Shown piece by piece: positions 24,807 through 31,988 of a stretch of DNA of 42,514 bases. Under the pieces are notes generated by a model. That model did not search any database, was not told the origin of the DNA, and was given only the letters and a program-made list of their open reading frames with translations. The first letter of the stretch is position 1, and every line of letters begins with the position of its first letter. The DNA is from UBA2233 sp002347965 [NCBI: Nitrospirae bacterium UBA2233] (GTDB taxonomy: Bacteria > UBA2233). The position numbers and the translations under genes are program-made. The DNA lies in the NCBI GenBank assembly GCA_002347965.1, contig DDYN01000010.1:1-42514 (forward strand). Direction: 5' to 3'.

Positions 24807-25814
24807 ATGGAACAGAGAAAAAAGGTCATCCCGGAGAGCTACATACCCATCGAAGCCTCGCGAACCTTGCGGATGGAGGACAAAGACTACTTGCTCATGA
24901 ACGACGCGATGTACACGTTCTACGAGCGGAGCATGGGCGAATTCTCGCAGTTTTTCATGGCGTTGAGGGACGAGAAAAAAATTTTGGGGTGCCGGTGTAG
25001 CGCCTGCGGGGTCGTGCGCTGCCCCCCTATGCTCACCCACTGCCCGGATTGCGCCTTCGCCCCTACCGAGCCCGTAGAAGTCGGCCAAACGGGCAAGCTT
25101 CTTTCCACCCCTCCGATCACGTACTTCGCCACCTCGATGTTTTTGGACAAGGCACCGTTCGGCCGGGGACGGTTGGTGTTGGAGGGCGCGGACACGGCCC
25201 TTTCGATCATGCTCTACACGACCACGGGGATTTTGACGCCCGGCATCATGAAAAAGGGGACGGAAATCAAGATTGTCTTTCAAGACGAGCGCACCGGCCA
25301 AATATCCGACATTTTTGGCGTACCCACATCCGAGCTCACCCCGGAGCAGGCTCAAAAACCAGGGCTTTTGGCGAGTGAGCTTAACTGGGCGGCCGTAAAA
25401 GAGCCCGACCTCGGCCAGGCGACCGAGGAGGCCAAGCGGGCCTCCCAAGGGACGCTTGTGGAGCTAGAGGCGCTGCTCAAAGAAATGAGCGCCTCCAAAA
25501 GGGCGAGCAAGGCGATCGAAAACTGGAAGCGAACGATCGCCGTCAAGACGCCTGCCGTAGAGTTTGGGCTGATCATCGACAACGGGCGGATATGGCTTGA
25601 AAGAGGAAGGCCGCAGAGCTCGGATTTCGTGATGGCGACGGAGGACATTCGCGTGCTTTTGGACGGACTCGACTACAAAGGCGCCATCACGGACGCCATC
25701 GTTAAAAGAAAGCTCTGGATCAGCAAGAACATCGAGTTCGTCACGATCTTCAAGCTCGATCGGCTGGCAAGGTTCCTGGCCAGGGAGAAGAAAGAAGGCG
25801 CCGCCAAGGGGTAG
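24807..25814 (+). CDS. DUF35 zinc-ribbon/OB-fold protein fused to an SCP2-like domain (335 aa)
   Basis: Residues about 60-82 form the zinc ribbon (Cys pairs in CRCSACG and CPDC). About 85-175 read as the OB fold with ADTALSIMLYTTTGILT. A helical linker follows, and about residues 225-330 resemble an SCP2 sterol-carrier domain (AVEFGLIIDNGRIWLERG; the DFVMATEDIRVLLDGL stretch fits SCP2 strand-helix patterns). SCP-x of animals fuses thiolase and SCP2; here SCP2 is attached to the DUF35 subunit instead. The gene is 28 bases after the Cys-less thiolase, with AAGGAG before ATG, so the two products should act together. SCP2 suggests a bulky lipid or steroid-like acyl-CoA. This is inference. Confidence 0.85.
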   Translation: MEQRKKVIPESYIPIEASRTLRMEDKDYLLMNDAMYTFYERSMGEFSQFFMALRDEKKILGCRCSACGVVRCPPMLTHCPDCAFAPTEPVEVGQTGKLLSTPPITYFATSMFLDKAPFGRGRLVLEGADTALSIMLYTTTGILTPGIMKKGTEIKIVFQDERTGQISDIFGVPTSELTPEQAQKPGLLASELNWAAVKEPDLGQATEEAKRASQGTLVELEALLKEMSASKRASKAIENWKRTIAVKTPAVEFGLIIDNGRIWLERGRPQSSDFVMATEDIRVLLDGLDYKGAITDAIVKRKLWISKNIEFVTIFKLDRLARFLAREKKEGAAKG

Positions 25815-25852
25815 GCCGCACTGCCTTCAGCATAAAGACAAACCGAAAGAAA

Positions 25853-25883
25853 GCACCCCGGAGGGCCAAGACCCCCGGGGTGT
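25853..25883. terminator. Bidirectional intrinsic terminator between convergent genes
   Basis: CACCCCGG (25854-25861) pairs with CCGGGGTG (25875-25882), extended by internal G/C pairs, and is followed by TGATGCCTTTT. It lies between the DUF35-SCP2 gene (plus) and scoB (minus), so it can serve both. T-tract quality is modest. Confidence 0.6.
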
Positions 25884-25906
25884 GATGCCTTTTGTGCATG
25901 CCTTCC

Positions 25907-26560
25907 TTAAGCCATTTTGGCGATCTCTCCTTGAACGATAAGCCTTGGTTCGGTAAGCGCTTGAACCTGTTCGAGGCTCACTCCCTCGGCCAGTTCTTTC
26001 AGCACAAGCCCCTCTGCCGTGATCTCGATAGCGGCCATGTCCGTGATGATAGAATGCACAACCCTTTTGCCCGTCAAAGGGAGCGAGCAAGAGTTCAGAA
26101 TCTTTGGCATACCGTCCTTGCTCGCATGCTCCATCAAAACGATCAGGCGTTTGGCCCCGTGGACCAAATCCATTGCCCCGCCCATCCCCTTGACCATCTT
26201 TTTAGGGATCATCCAGTTGGCCAAATCGCCGTCTTTAGAGACCTCCATCGCGCCAAGCATGGCGAGGTCAACGTGGCCACCTCGAATCATCGCAAACGAC
26301 TCGGCACTGTCAAAAAAGCTCGCCCCTAAAACGACCGTGATGGTTTCTTTGCCGGCGTTGATCAAGTCCGGGTCGAGCTCACCTTCTGTGGGGTACGGGC
26401 CGACACCGAGCACGCCGTTTTCAGAGTGGAGCATGACCTTCATACCCTGGGGGATAAAGTTGGCCACGAGCGTTGGAATGCCGATTCCGAGGTTTACGTA
26501 CATCCCGTCTTTAAGCTCCTTGGCCGCCCTTCTGGCGATCCCCTCGCGCGTTAAGCGCAC
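25907..26560 (-). CDS. scoB: 3-oxoacid CoA-transferase beta subunit (ScoB/AtoA type, 217 aa)
   Basis: Beta subunit of a family I CoA-transferase. [12 protein letters not shown] holds the catalytic glutamate (Glu47) that forms a glutamyl-CoA intermediate. [14 protein letters not shown] and [18 protein letters not shown] are typical. The GTG at 26560 follows AAAGGAGG with spacing 8 and overlaps the end of scoA by 10 bases, so coupled translation is expected. The pair moves CoA between succinate, acetoacetate or other short-chain acids; the exact donor is not readable. Confidence 0.94.
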   Translation of the reverse strand: MRLTREGIARRAAKELKDGMYVNLGIGIPTLVANFIPQGMKVMLHSENGVLGVGPYPTEGELDPDLINAGKETITVVLGASFFDSAESFAMIRGGHVDLAMLGAMEVSKDGDLANWMIPKKMVKGMGGAMDLVHGAKRLIVLMEHASKDGMPKILNSCSLPLTGKRVVHSIITDMAAIEITAEGLVLKELAEGVSLEQVQALTEPRLIVQGEIAKMA

Positions 26561-27246
26561 CTTAGAGTCCTCCTTTCGACCCGCTTCTCGTAGCGCTCGC
26601 CCTTAAGAATCCGCCGGACATAAATGCCCGGCGTGTGGATAAAATCAGGGTCAAGCTCGCCGATTTCTACGATCTCCTCGACCTCGGCGATCGTAATCCT
26701 GGCCGCGGCGGCCATCATGGGGTTGAAGTTCCTGGCCGTTTTCCTGTAGATCAGGTTGCCCTCTTTATCGCCCTTGAAGGCCTTGACGAGCGCAAAGTCG
26801 GCCTTGAGGGCCGTTTCCATCACATACTCCTTGTCCTCAAACGCCCTTGTTTCTTTGCCTTGGGCAAGGATCGTGCCCGTTCCTGCCGGCACAAAGAACG
26901 CGGGAATGCCAGCCCCTCCGGCCCGGATGCGCTCTGCCAGCGTGCCTTGAGGGTTGAACTCGAGCTCTAGCTCGTCCGAGAGGTACTGGCGCTCGAACTC
27001 TTTGTTTTCGCCGACGTAGCTTGAGACCATTTTCTTAATCTGGCGGGCCTGAAGCAGGATGCCAAGGCCGAAGTCATCCACGCCGCAGTTGTTCGAGATA
27101 ACGGTAAGGCCTTTGACGCCTTTGTCGTGGAGCGCCAAGATCAGGTTTTCTGGGATGCCGCAGAGGCCAAACCCCCCGACCATGATCGTCGCGCCATCCG
27201 GGATGTCGGCGACAGCCTCGGCAGCCGTGGCGTACACCTTGTTCAT
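26551..27246 (-). CDS. scoA: 3-oxoacid CoA-transferase alpha subunit (ScoA/AtoD type, 231 aa)
   Basis: Alpha subunit of the same CoA-transferase: [13 protein letters not shown] near the N-terminus, [27 protein letters not shown], and the C-terminal [10 protein letters not shown] are the SCOT/ScoA signatures. The length is normal. The start ATG at 27246 follows GGAAGGA at a spacing of about 10. It is the first gene of a two-gene operon with a clear promoter match upstream. With thiolase, such a CoA-transferase would link ketone bodies to acetyl-CoA or activate acids without ATP. Confidence 0.94.
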   Translation of the reverse strand: MNKVYATAAEAVADIPDGATIMVGGFGLCGIPENLILALHDKGVKGLTVISNNCGVDDFGLGILLQARQIKKMVSSYVGENKEFERQYLSDELELEFNPQGTLAERIRAGGAGIPAFFVPAGTGTILAQGKETRAFEDKEYVMETALKADFALVKAFKGDKEGNLIYRKTARNFNPMMAAAARITIAEVEEIVEIGELDPDFIHTPGIYVRRILKGERYEKRVERRTLRCA

Positions 27247-27286
27247 CGTTCAAGCATCCTTCCGCGTTTCGTATCTATAAAATAGC

Positions 27287-27315
27287 ATGCTAATCCTACG
27301 AACCTTGCGTGTCAA
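27287..27315 (-). promoter_or_regulatory. Candidate sigma-70 promoter for scoAB
   Basis: On the minus strand a perfect TTGACA (plus 27310-27315) is separated by 17 bases from TAGCAT (plus 27287-27292), 41 bases upstream of the scoA start. The perfect -35 box and the spacing make this the best promoter match I found. Confidence 0.55.
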
Positions 27316-27604
27316 GCAGAGGCCTCGGACCTCTAAAGAACCCGTCAGGCCCGATGAGTGATGCATTTTGCTCCGAAGGCGTTACTTTGGGCAACTAGTC
27401 CCGTTCTAGCACCCGCGATAAGGGTGCCACACGGGCTCAACCGCCTATCGTAGTTTTTATATACAGCTTAAAAAGCCAGAAAATATCTGCCGGGAAAATG
27501 CTTCAAAAACCATCAAATGTTTCGCCCTGGCTGCCGGCAGCGATCGGGCCGTGAGCGCCATTCGTTTTTCGATACTGGGCCGCGCGATGCTTTGGGGGTA
27601 GAGC

Positions 27605-27772
27605 TCAGCTGAAGCCCACAACAGGGGTCTGCCCGCAGCCCGATTGATACACGGCCCCGACGAGGGAGGGCACGTCGTACACGCCGATTTCGTCAGGGCT
27701 TTGCCTGTGGCGCTTGAGGGCGAGCGTTACGCCGTCCTACGTACTAACCCCGACCAGGTTTATCGCCCGCAT
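27605..27772 (-). pseudogene. Possible small decayed ORF interrupted by an amber codon
   Basis: Reading the minus strand from an ATG at 27772, 11 codons (MRAINLVGVST) are followed by TAG and then 43 open codons (beginning DGVTLALKRHRQSPDEIGVY) to a TGA at 27605-27607. The amino-acid composition and GC-rich third positions are protein-like across the stop. I do not recognise the family. It may be a gene relic; chance cannot be excluded. Confidence 0.25.
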
Positions 27773-27886
27773 CTTCCGCCCCGGCCCCCTAAGTCCCAAA
27801 GGAGGACCCGCAAAGCGGCCCAGCTAGGATGTGTGCGTCCGTTAGCCACCAGTAAAACCAGGCCTCTCTGAGCAGCCTTGCCTGCG

Positions 27887-29383
27887 TCATGGCTTACGCG
27901 TATCGAAACCTGCAATGGCGTGCCTCAAGCCTTGCTCCAGCGTGGCATGGGTGGAAACCCATTCCAGGTTCGCACCCAGGCGTATAAGGCTTTGGGCCAC
28001 GCGAGGCTTGATTCCAGAAAGGATTGTCTTCGCACCCAAAAGCCTTACCGAGATGATTAGGCTGAGAATTTCTGCAACAACCTGGGTGTCCGCGTTGGCG
28101 AGACCCGAGAGGTCCAAAAGTATGGCCCTCGGGTTTTGTGAGGCCGTCTCTTGGAGTAGGCGTTCGCTTAAATCGCGCATCCGACCCGAATCGAAGCTAC
28201 CCAAAAGGGGGGCCATGAGGATCCTAGTCCATACAGGAATGACAGGTGTAGAGAGCTCCTTGATCGTGCTCTGCTGGGCCTCGATCAGCTCTTTGAGCTT
28301 TTCCTGGGCCTCCTTGATTTCTGTAATGTCGCTGATCGAGACAAGAACCCTACGCTTACCATCCCATGGGATAGCCCTAGAAACACGCCTTGTGTGCCGG
28401 AGAGTGCCGTCTTGCCTCACGTAGTTGCTAAAGGTTGTCTCGGTTGAAGATAGAGCTTGTTCAATCCTCCTGTCAACCGTGGCAATGGTCTCGTGCTCCT
28501 CTGGGGAGACTGTGATTCGCCATCCATGCTCCAACAGCTCTTTCCTTGTCCGACCCGTCAGCTCGCAGTAGGCGTTGTTGGCATAGAAGATGCTTCCTTC
28601 GGAATCCACGATAACAACCCCCTCCTGGGTGGTTGCCAGAATGGCATCTAAGCATTCTTTCTCGACTACAAGCTTGGCCTGAGCCTGCCGAAGCTGAGTA
28701 ATGTCGTAGATGGTCTCGAGCATAATAGTCTCCGGCCACTCCTCTCTTGTGGCTCCAAGCCTTGATTCCGAAACCATGACACGAACCAAGGAGCCGTCTT
28801 TTTTAACGAATTTGGCCTCGTAGTGCCTGGGTTCGCCCGCCTTCAAGACTTCCTCGATGTTACGTTGAACGAGCTCGCGGTCTTCTAGGGCAACAATCGC
28901 GCTCCAATCGAAAGCATCGCTCATAAGCTCTTCCTTAGCATAGCCAAGAACCCCAGCATAAGCTTCGTTTGTAAGGTAGAGCCTCCCCGAAGCCCCAAAC
29001 AGGCACATGCCCTCATGGGCATTCTCAAAGACTTCCATGAACAAGGCACGCTCGTCCTCCAGCCTAGTTTTGAGGTTTTTAGCTCCCATTGCCTCGGCCT
29101 CGCTGATGGGCTCCAAAATGACGAGATTAAAGTCTTCGCCTCCTTCTTTGGGGCCGGTGAAGGAGGAAGCCTTGAACCTTGGCTTCTGCCCTCCCCGCTC
29201 CACTACGCCCGGGCTGGCCTGCTCCTTGCCCAAGACCTCATCGATCCGCCTCTCCGTGAAGTCAGAGCCAAGCAGGTCAAAGGCCTTTTTGTTCCCCTCA
29301 AGGATAACGCCGTCCTTGTCCAGGATGAGCAGGCCATTGGGGAAAAGATCAAAAACATTCCGGTAGAAAGCCTCGTCAGGCAT
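27887..29383 (-). CDS. PAS-PAS-PAS-STAS sensor, RsbR-like (498 aa)
   Basis: Three PAS domains (about residues 1-95, 108-232 and 238-360) and a short coiled coil precede a C-terminal STAS domain of the RsbR type (about 375-490). The STAS domain starts with the typical KELSTPVIPVW and carries LLDLSGLANADTQVV, whose Asp-Thr is in the position phosphorylated by RsbT-like kinases in stressosome proteins. No membrane segment is seen, so it should be cytoplasmic. The start ATG follows AAGAGGG. No RsbT, RsbS or RsbX gene is in the window. Two membrane-bound STAS receptors lie downstream on the other strand, which suggests a shared signalling module. That link is inference. Confidence 0.9.
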   Translation of the reverse strand: MPDEAFYRNVFDLFPNGLLILDKDGVILEGNKKAFDLLGSDFTERRIDEVLGKEQASPGVVERGGQKPRFKASSFTGPKEGGEDFNLVILEPISEAEAMGAKNLKTRLEDERALFMEVFENAHEGMCLFGASGRLYLTNEAYAGVLGYAKEELMSDAFDWSAIVALEDRELVQRNIEEVLKAGEPRHYEAKFVKKDGSLVRVMVSESRLGATREEWPETIMLETIYDITQLRQAQAKLVVEKECLDAILATTQEGVVIVDSEGSIFYANNAYCELTGRTRKELLEHGWRITVSPEEHETIATVDRRIEQALSSTETTFSNYVRQDGTLRHTRRVSRAIPWDGKRRVLVSISDITEIKEAQEKLKELIEAQQSTIKELSTPVIPVWTRILMAPLLGSFDSGRMRDLSERLLQETASQNPRAILLDLSGLANADTQVVAEILSLIISVRLLGAKTILSGIKPRVAQSLIRLGANLEWVSTHATLEQGLRHAIAGFDTRKP

Positions 29384-29493
29384 GGTAAGAACCCTCTTGG
29401 GTACGTCTGTTGCTCGCTAAAACAAGAGCCCTTTCACTTTGTAGTATACTAAACCAAGGCTTGGGCGCGGAAAAGAGGGCTTGTTTCTGGCCT

Positions 29494-29626
29494 AGGGCCG
29501 GGTACCCCACGGTCAAGGTCGGCGGCGTCGAGGGGGAGCTTGGGGTTCCGCCTGCTACTCCCTGCCGTGGCCAACGCCTTCTTTGCGGCGACAGGGCGGC
29601 GTATCCGTAAGTTGTCCGCCAAATAA
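29494..29626 (+). pseudogene. Relic of a xanthine-dehydrogenase-family Mo-binding subunit C-terminus
   Basis: In one frame the DNA reads AGYPTVKVGGVEGELGVPPATP and, after one extra base near 29563, the next frame reads AVANAFFAATGRRIRKLSAK and stops at 29624-29626. Joined, this is the classic C-terminus of large molybdenum hydroxylase subunits (IorB/CoxL/xanthine dehydrogenase type): GGVGE-x-GVPP-x-xPA-x-ANA-x-FAATG-x-RIR-x-L. Only about 45 codons remain; the upstream part of the gene is gone. So this is a deletion and frameshift relic, not an active gene. A terminator-like hairpin 79 bases downstream fits its former 3' end. Confidence 0.7.
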
Positions 29627-29704
29627 CGAAAATGACGACGGCCATTCTATCGAGGTAGAGATAACCGAGCACCAGGCCGAAAAAAAGGCTTTGCCCTCAT
29701 TGTG

Positions 29705-29726
29705 GGCCTCTTAACGAGGCCTCTTT
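29705..29726 (+). terminator. Terminator-like hairpin downstream of the gene relic
   Basis: GGCCTC (29705-29710) and GAGGCC (29716-29721) form a 6-bp GC stem with loop TTAAC, followed by TCTTTTCC. No intact plus-strand gene lies upstream, so it may be the left-over terminator of the lost molybdenum hydroxylase gene or the end of a small RNA. Confidence 0.4.
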
Positions 29727-29795
29727 TCCTGAACGAACGCGGCCAAGCGATAATAAGGAATAGCCGTGCATGATTTCTGGACGACGTTTACTTTA

Positions 29796-29824
29796 TTGGA
29801 ATGATTCGGCAGGCTGAATAGCTA
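29796..29824 (+). promoter_or_regulatory. Candidate promoter for the first membrane STAS sensor
   Basis: TTGGAA (29796-29801) and TAGCTA (29819-29824) are 17 bases apart, 70 bases before the start codon at 29895. Both boxes are imperfect. Confidence 0.3.
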
Positions 29825-29894
29825 CAGACTGCGTTAAGAATTCCTTAAAAGAATTACAAGAGCGCTCAAATTAAAGTAGAAGGGGGGATCGTGC

Positions 29895-31649
29895 GTGTTC
29901 CGGTTAAACCGCTTGCTAGCCAGCTCCAAAAAGAGGCTTACCGTAGCCTTCGCTCTTGTCGTAGCCCTTGCCGCCTTTCTTCCTCTCATGTTGGCCTCCA
30001 TCGGCAACCAAGCCATTTCAAGGCTGTGGATGGGCAAAACGCTTCGAGAGGTGCGGGCCGAGGTGCGGGAGGATTTCTTCGAGCTTGCCCGGGGGTTCCT
30101 AAACGACCAAGCCATGATCATTTCGGGCAAGCTTTCCGGCGTTGCGTCAAGCCTTACTCTTCTCAAGCCTTACACAAGGGCCGTTTTTGAGAAACCAGAA
30201 GGCTACGCCCCGTTGAACCCCTACCCCATCTTACCCGAGCTGGATGCACAGACGGGGCAATGGCTCACTCCGGAGCTGTCCGGGTTTTCTCTCCGGCTTC
30301 CAAGAGGCAAACGCCTGGATGCTGCAACGCTTACCAAAGCGCTCGCTGCAGAGCTCCCTCTAGAAAGCCTTGTGTCCCTAAAAAGCTCCTCAGGAGCCGC
30401 TATAAGGGCATACGCTTCGACTACGGACGGGCTTGAGCTGGTCTATCCGTGGGAGGATTTTGTTCAGGCCGCAAAGATGGGACGCATCAATCCAGAACTG
30501 TCCATTGCTACGGGCTTGGAGCCTGCGAGGCAAGCCCTGCGGTCTCAAGATACGATCTTTTCGGCCTCCTACAAGGACCCATTCAGATCCGACCGCATCG
30601 TCGTTTCTGTCCTCGTGCCCATCTTTGGGGAGGAGTTGGAACCCTTAGGGGTGCTGGGGGCAGACTTAAACGCCCAATCTCTGCTTTTAAAAGGCGAAAT
30701 GTCCTTAAGGGGCGTTCCTTTAAAGCTCCTGTTACTCAGTCCTGACAACAAACTCCTCGATGCCTCCCAACCTTTGAATCCTAAGGAACACCAAGCCCTC
30801 CAAGCTCTCCTTGGGGATCCGTCGACATTTTCATCGTCCAACGTGGTCACGCTTCGAGGGGTATGCTTCTGTCCTTCCGGCGTAAAACACGAATTCGGTA
30901 CCCTTGTCTTACTCGTACAAGAAGAGCACCTTGAATCGCTGACATCCCCCTTCAAGCGTATCTTTGGCCACCAAAAGGCCCTTCTTGACTGGTTCTTCTT
31001 GGGTATCCTTGCGGCCATGGCCCTGATCGTCTGCGTGGTTACTTATGCAATCAAACAGAGAATAGAGCGTACGCTCGATCGCTTCTTGGGAGCGATCGAA
31101 AGGCTTTCCGAGGGCGATTTGAGCGCAAGAATCCCGTATAAGGGGTTTGACGAGCTCGAGCGGATTGCTGAAACGCTGAACACCATGGCCGAGACACTAC
31201 AGAACGAGCGGGGTGCGCTTCAGGAAAAAAACGAAGAGCTCAACCTTGCGCTCCAGAGGATAGATGACCAGCAGGAGGCTATAGTTGGGCTTTCCGTGCC
31301 CATACTTCCTATTTTGGAACGCACCCTCCTTTGCCCGTTGGTCGGCATCCTCGATTCCGCCAGGCTTCATCAGCTCTCAGAACGGCTGCTGGCCATGATC
31401 CAGGCGCAAAAAGCGAAGCGTGCCATCCTAGATTTAACGGGCTGCCCTTACATTGACACCCAGACTGCCAAGGCGCTTACGGAAACCTTACGGGCCGTCA
31501 GACTGTTGGGTGCCAAAGGCTATGTGGTGGGGATGAGGCCCGAAGTCGTCAAGGCGATCGTAAACCTGGGCGTGGGCTTTGAAGGGGCGGAAACCTCGAT
31601 GAGTCTGGAGGTCCTGCTTACAAGGCTCGCAGGACGCTCCACTTTTTAG
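29895..31649 (+). CDS. Membrane receptor with Cache-HAMP-STAS architecture (584 aa)
   Basis: Two membrane segments (about residues 14-36 and 363-386) flank a periplasmic region of some 320 residues that reads like a double-Cache sensor (LVYPWEDFVQAAKMGRINPEL, then YKDPFRSDRIVVSVLVPIFG, which matches the Cache core). After the second segment come HAMP (about 387-440), a coiled coil and a C-terminal STAS domain (about 465-575). The STAS domain has AILDLTGCPYIDTQTAKAL, with the Asp-Thr phosphorylation position of RsbR-type proteins. GTG at 29895 follows AGGGGGG. Instead of a kinase, cyclase or methyl-accepting output, the signal goes to an anti-anti-sigma-like domain. It is paralogous to the protein at 31989-33797. 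Confidence 0.88.
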   Translation: MFRLNRLLASSKKRLTVAFALVVALAAFLPLMLASIGNQAISRLWMGKTLREVRAEVREDFFELARGFLNDQAMIISGKLSGVASSLTLLKPYTRAVFEKPEGYAPLNPYPILPELDAQTGQWLTPELSGFSLRLPRGKRLDAATLTKALAAELPLESLVSLKSSSGAAIRAYASTTDGLELVYPWEDFVQAAKMGRINPELSIATGLEPARQALRSQDTIFSASYKDPFRSDRIVVSVLVPIFGEELEPLGVLGADLNAQSLLLKGEMSLRGVPLKLLLLSPDNKLLDASQPLNPKEHQALQALLGDPSTFSSSNVVTLRGVCFCPSGVKHEFGTLVLLVQEEHLESLTSPFKRIFGHQKALLDWFFLGILAAMALIVCVVTYAIKQRIERTLDRFLGAIERLSEGDLSARIPYKGFDELERIAETLNTMAETLQNERGALQEKNEELNLALQRIDDQQEAIVGLSVPILPILERTLLCPLVGILDSARLHQLSERLLAMIQAQKAKRAILDLTGCPYIDTQTAKALTETLRAVRLLGAKGYVVGMRPEVVKAIVNLGVGFEGAETSMSLEVLLTRLAGRSTF

Positions 31650-31988
31650 GCTCTTGAGGGAGACATTCTTGAGCCCGGCTTAGCGGCATTCACTTTGAGC
31701 CCGGAAACCGCCTAGAGAGCCCAGGCGCTCGGTATCGGCCCGAAAGCAAGCCTCCGGGGCCTATCTTGAGTATGCCATGTTCATCTGGCTTTCTGGGAAC
31801 GGTGGGTTCCGCTACGAGCCGAACGTGACCTACGAGCTTTCAGGAAGGCTCACGGTCCTTTTGGGTGGCACCTGTACCGGGTAAGCGAGGGAGTGTTTTT
31901 GGTCAGCTCGCAAGGCACGACGCGGTTGATACGGGCCTTCAGTACGTGTTTTGATAGGAGGCAGTGAAATATCTAGAAGGGGGATGCG
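31650..31988. other. Gap between two sensor genes, holding a possible relic
   Basis: 339 bases between the two paralogous receptors. Bases 31741-31967 look like the decayed end of an outer-membrane barrel gene (separate entry). The remainder shows no promoter or hairpin that I could support. Confidence 0.4.
31741..31967 (+). pseudogene. Possible frameshifted tail of an outer-membrane beta-barrel protein
   Basis: From 31741 one plus frame reads QASGAYLEYAMFIWLS, then FRYEPNVTYELSGRLTVLLGG, and stops at 31882-31884. After a shift the next frame gives WHLYRVSEGVFLVSSQ and stops at 31965-31967. The alternation of aromatic/hydrophobic and polar residues, and the order 'typical strand, turn, strand, D/E-G-V-F-L', fit the last strands of DUF1302-like barrels. 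No start codon with a ribosome site exists. This is a weak relic call by eye. Confidence 0.3.

Larger units (their letters stand above)
27247..27886. other. Long intergenic stretch, promoter plus decayed DNA
   Basis: About 640 bases between the starts/ends of minus-strand genes. It holds the scoAB promoter (27287-27315) and the short amber-interrupted minus-strand frame at 27605-27772. The stretch about 27330-27600 shows no gene or clear hairpin that I could recognise. A 75-codon plus-strand frame at 27644-27871 overlaps the minus frame and looks less natural. Confidence 0.4.
29384..29894. other. Divergent intergenic stretch with gene relic and hairpin
   Basis: About 510 bases between two divergent sensor genes. 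It holds a frameshifted C-terminal relic of a molybdenum hydroxylase (29494-29626), a terminator-like hairpin at 29705-29721 (GGCCTC-ttaac-GAGGCC, then TCTTTTCC) and a possible promoter for the plus-strand sensor (29796-29824). The hairpin may be the original terminator of the lost gene. Confidence 0.5.

Noticed and set aside
27644-27871. 75-codon plus frame with some protein-like parts
   Set aside because: The opposite strand reads better (amber-interrupted frame); no ribosome site here and the end is Arg/Pro-rich.
29410-29610. 66-codon plus ORF as an intact gene
   Set aside because: Its middle is the molybdenum hydroxylase relic in one frame only; the true C-terminus is in the next frame, so it is a pseudogene piece.
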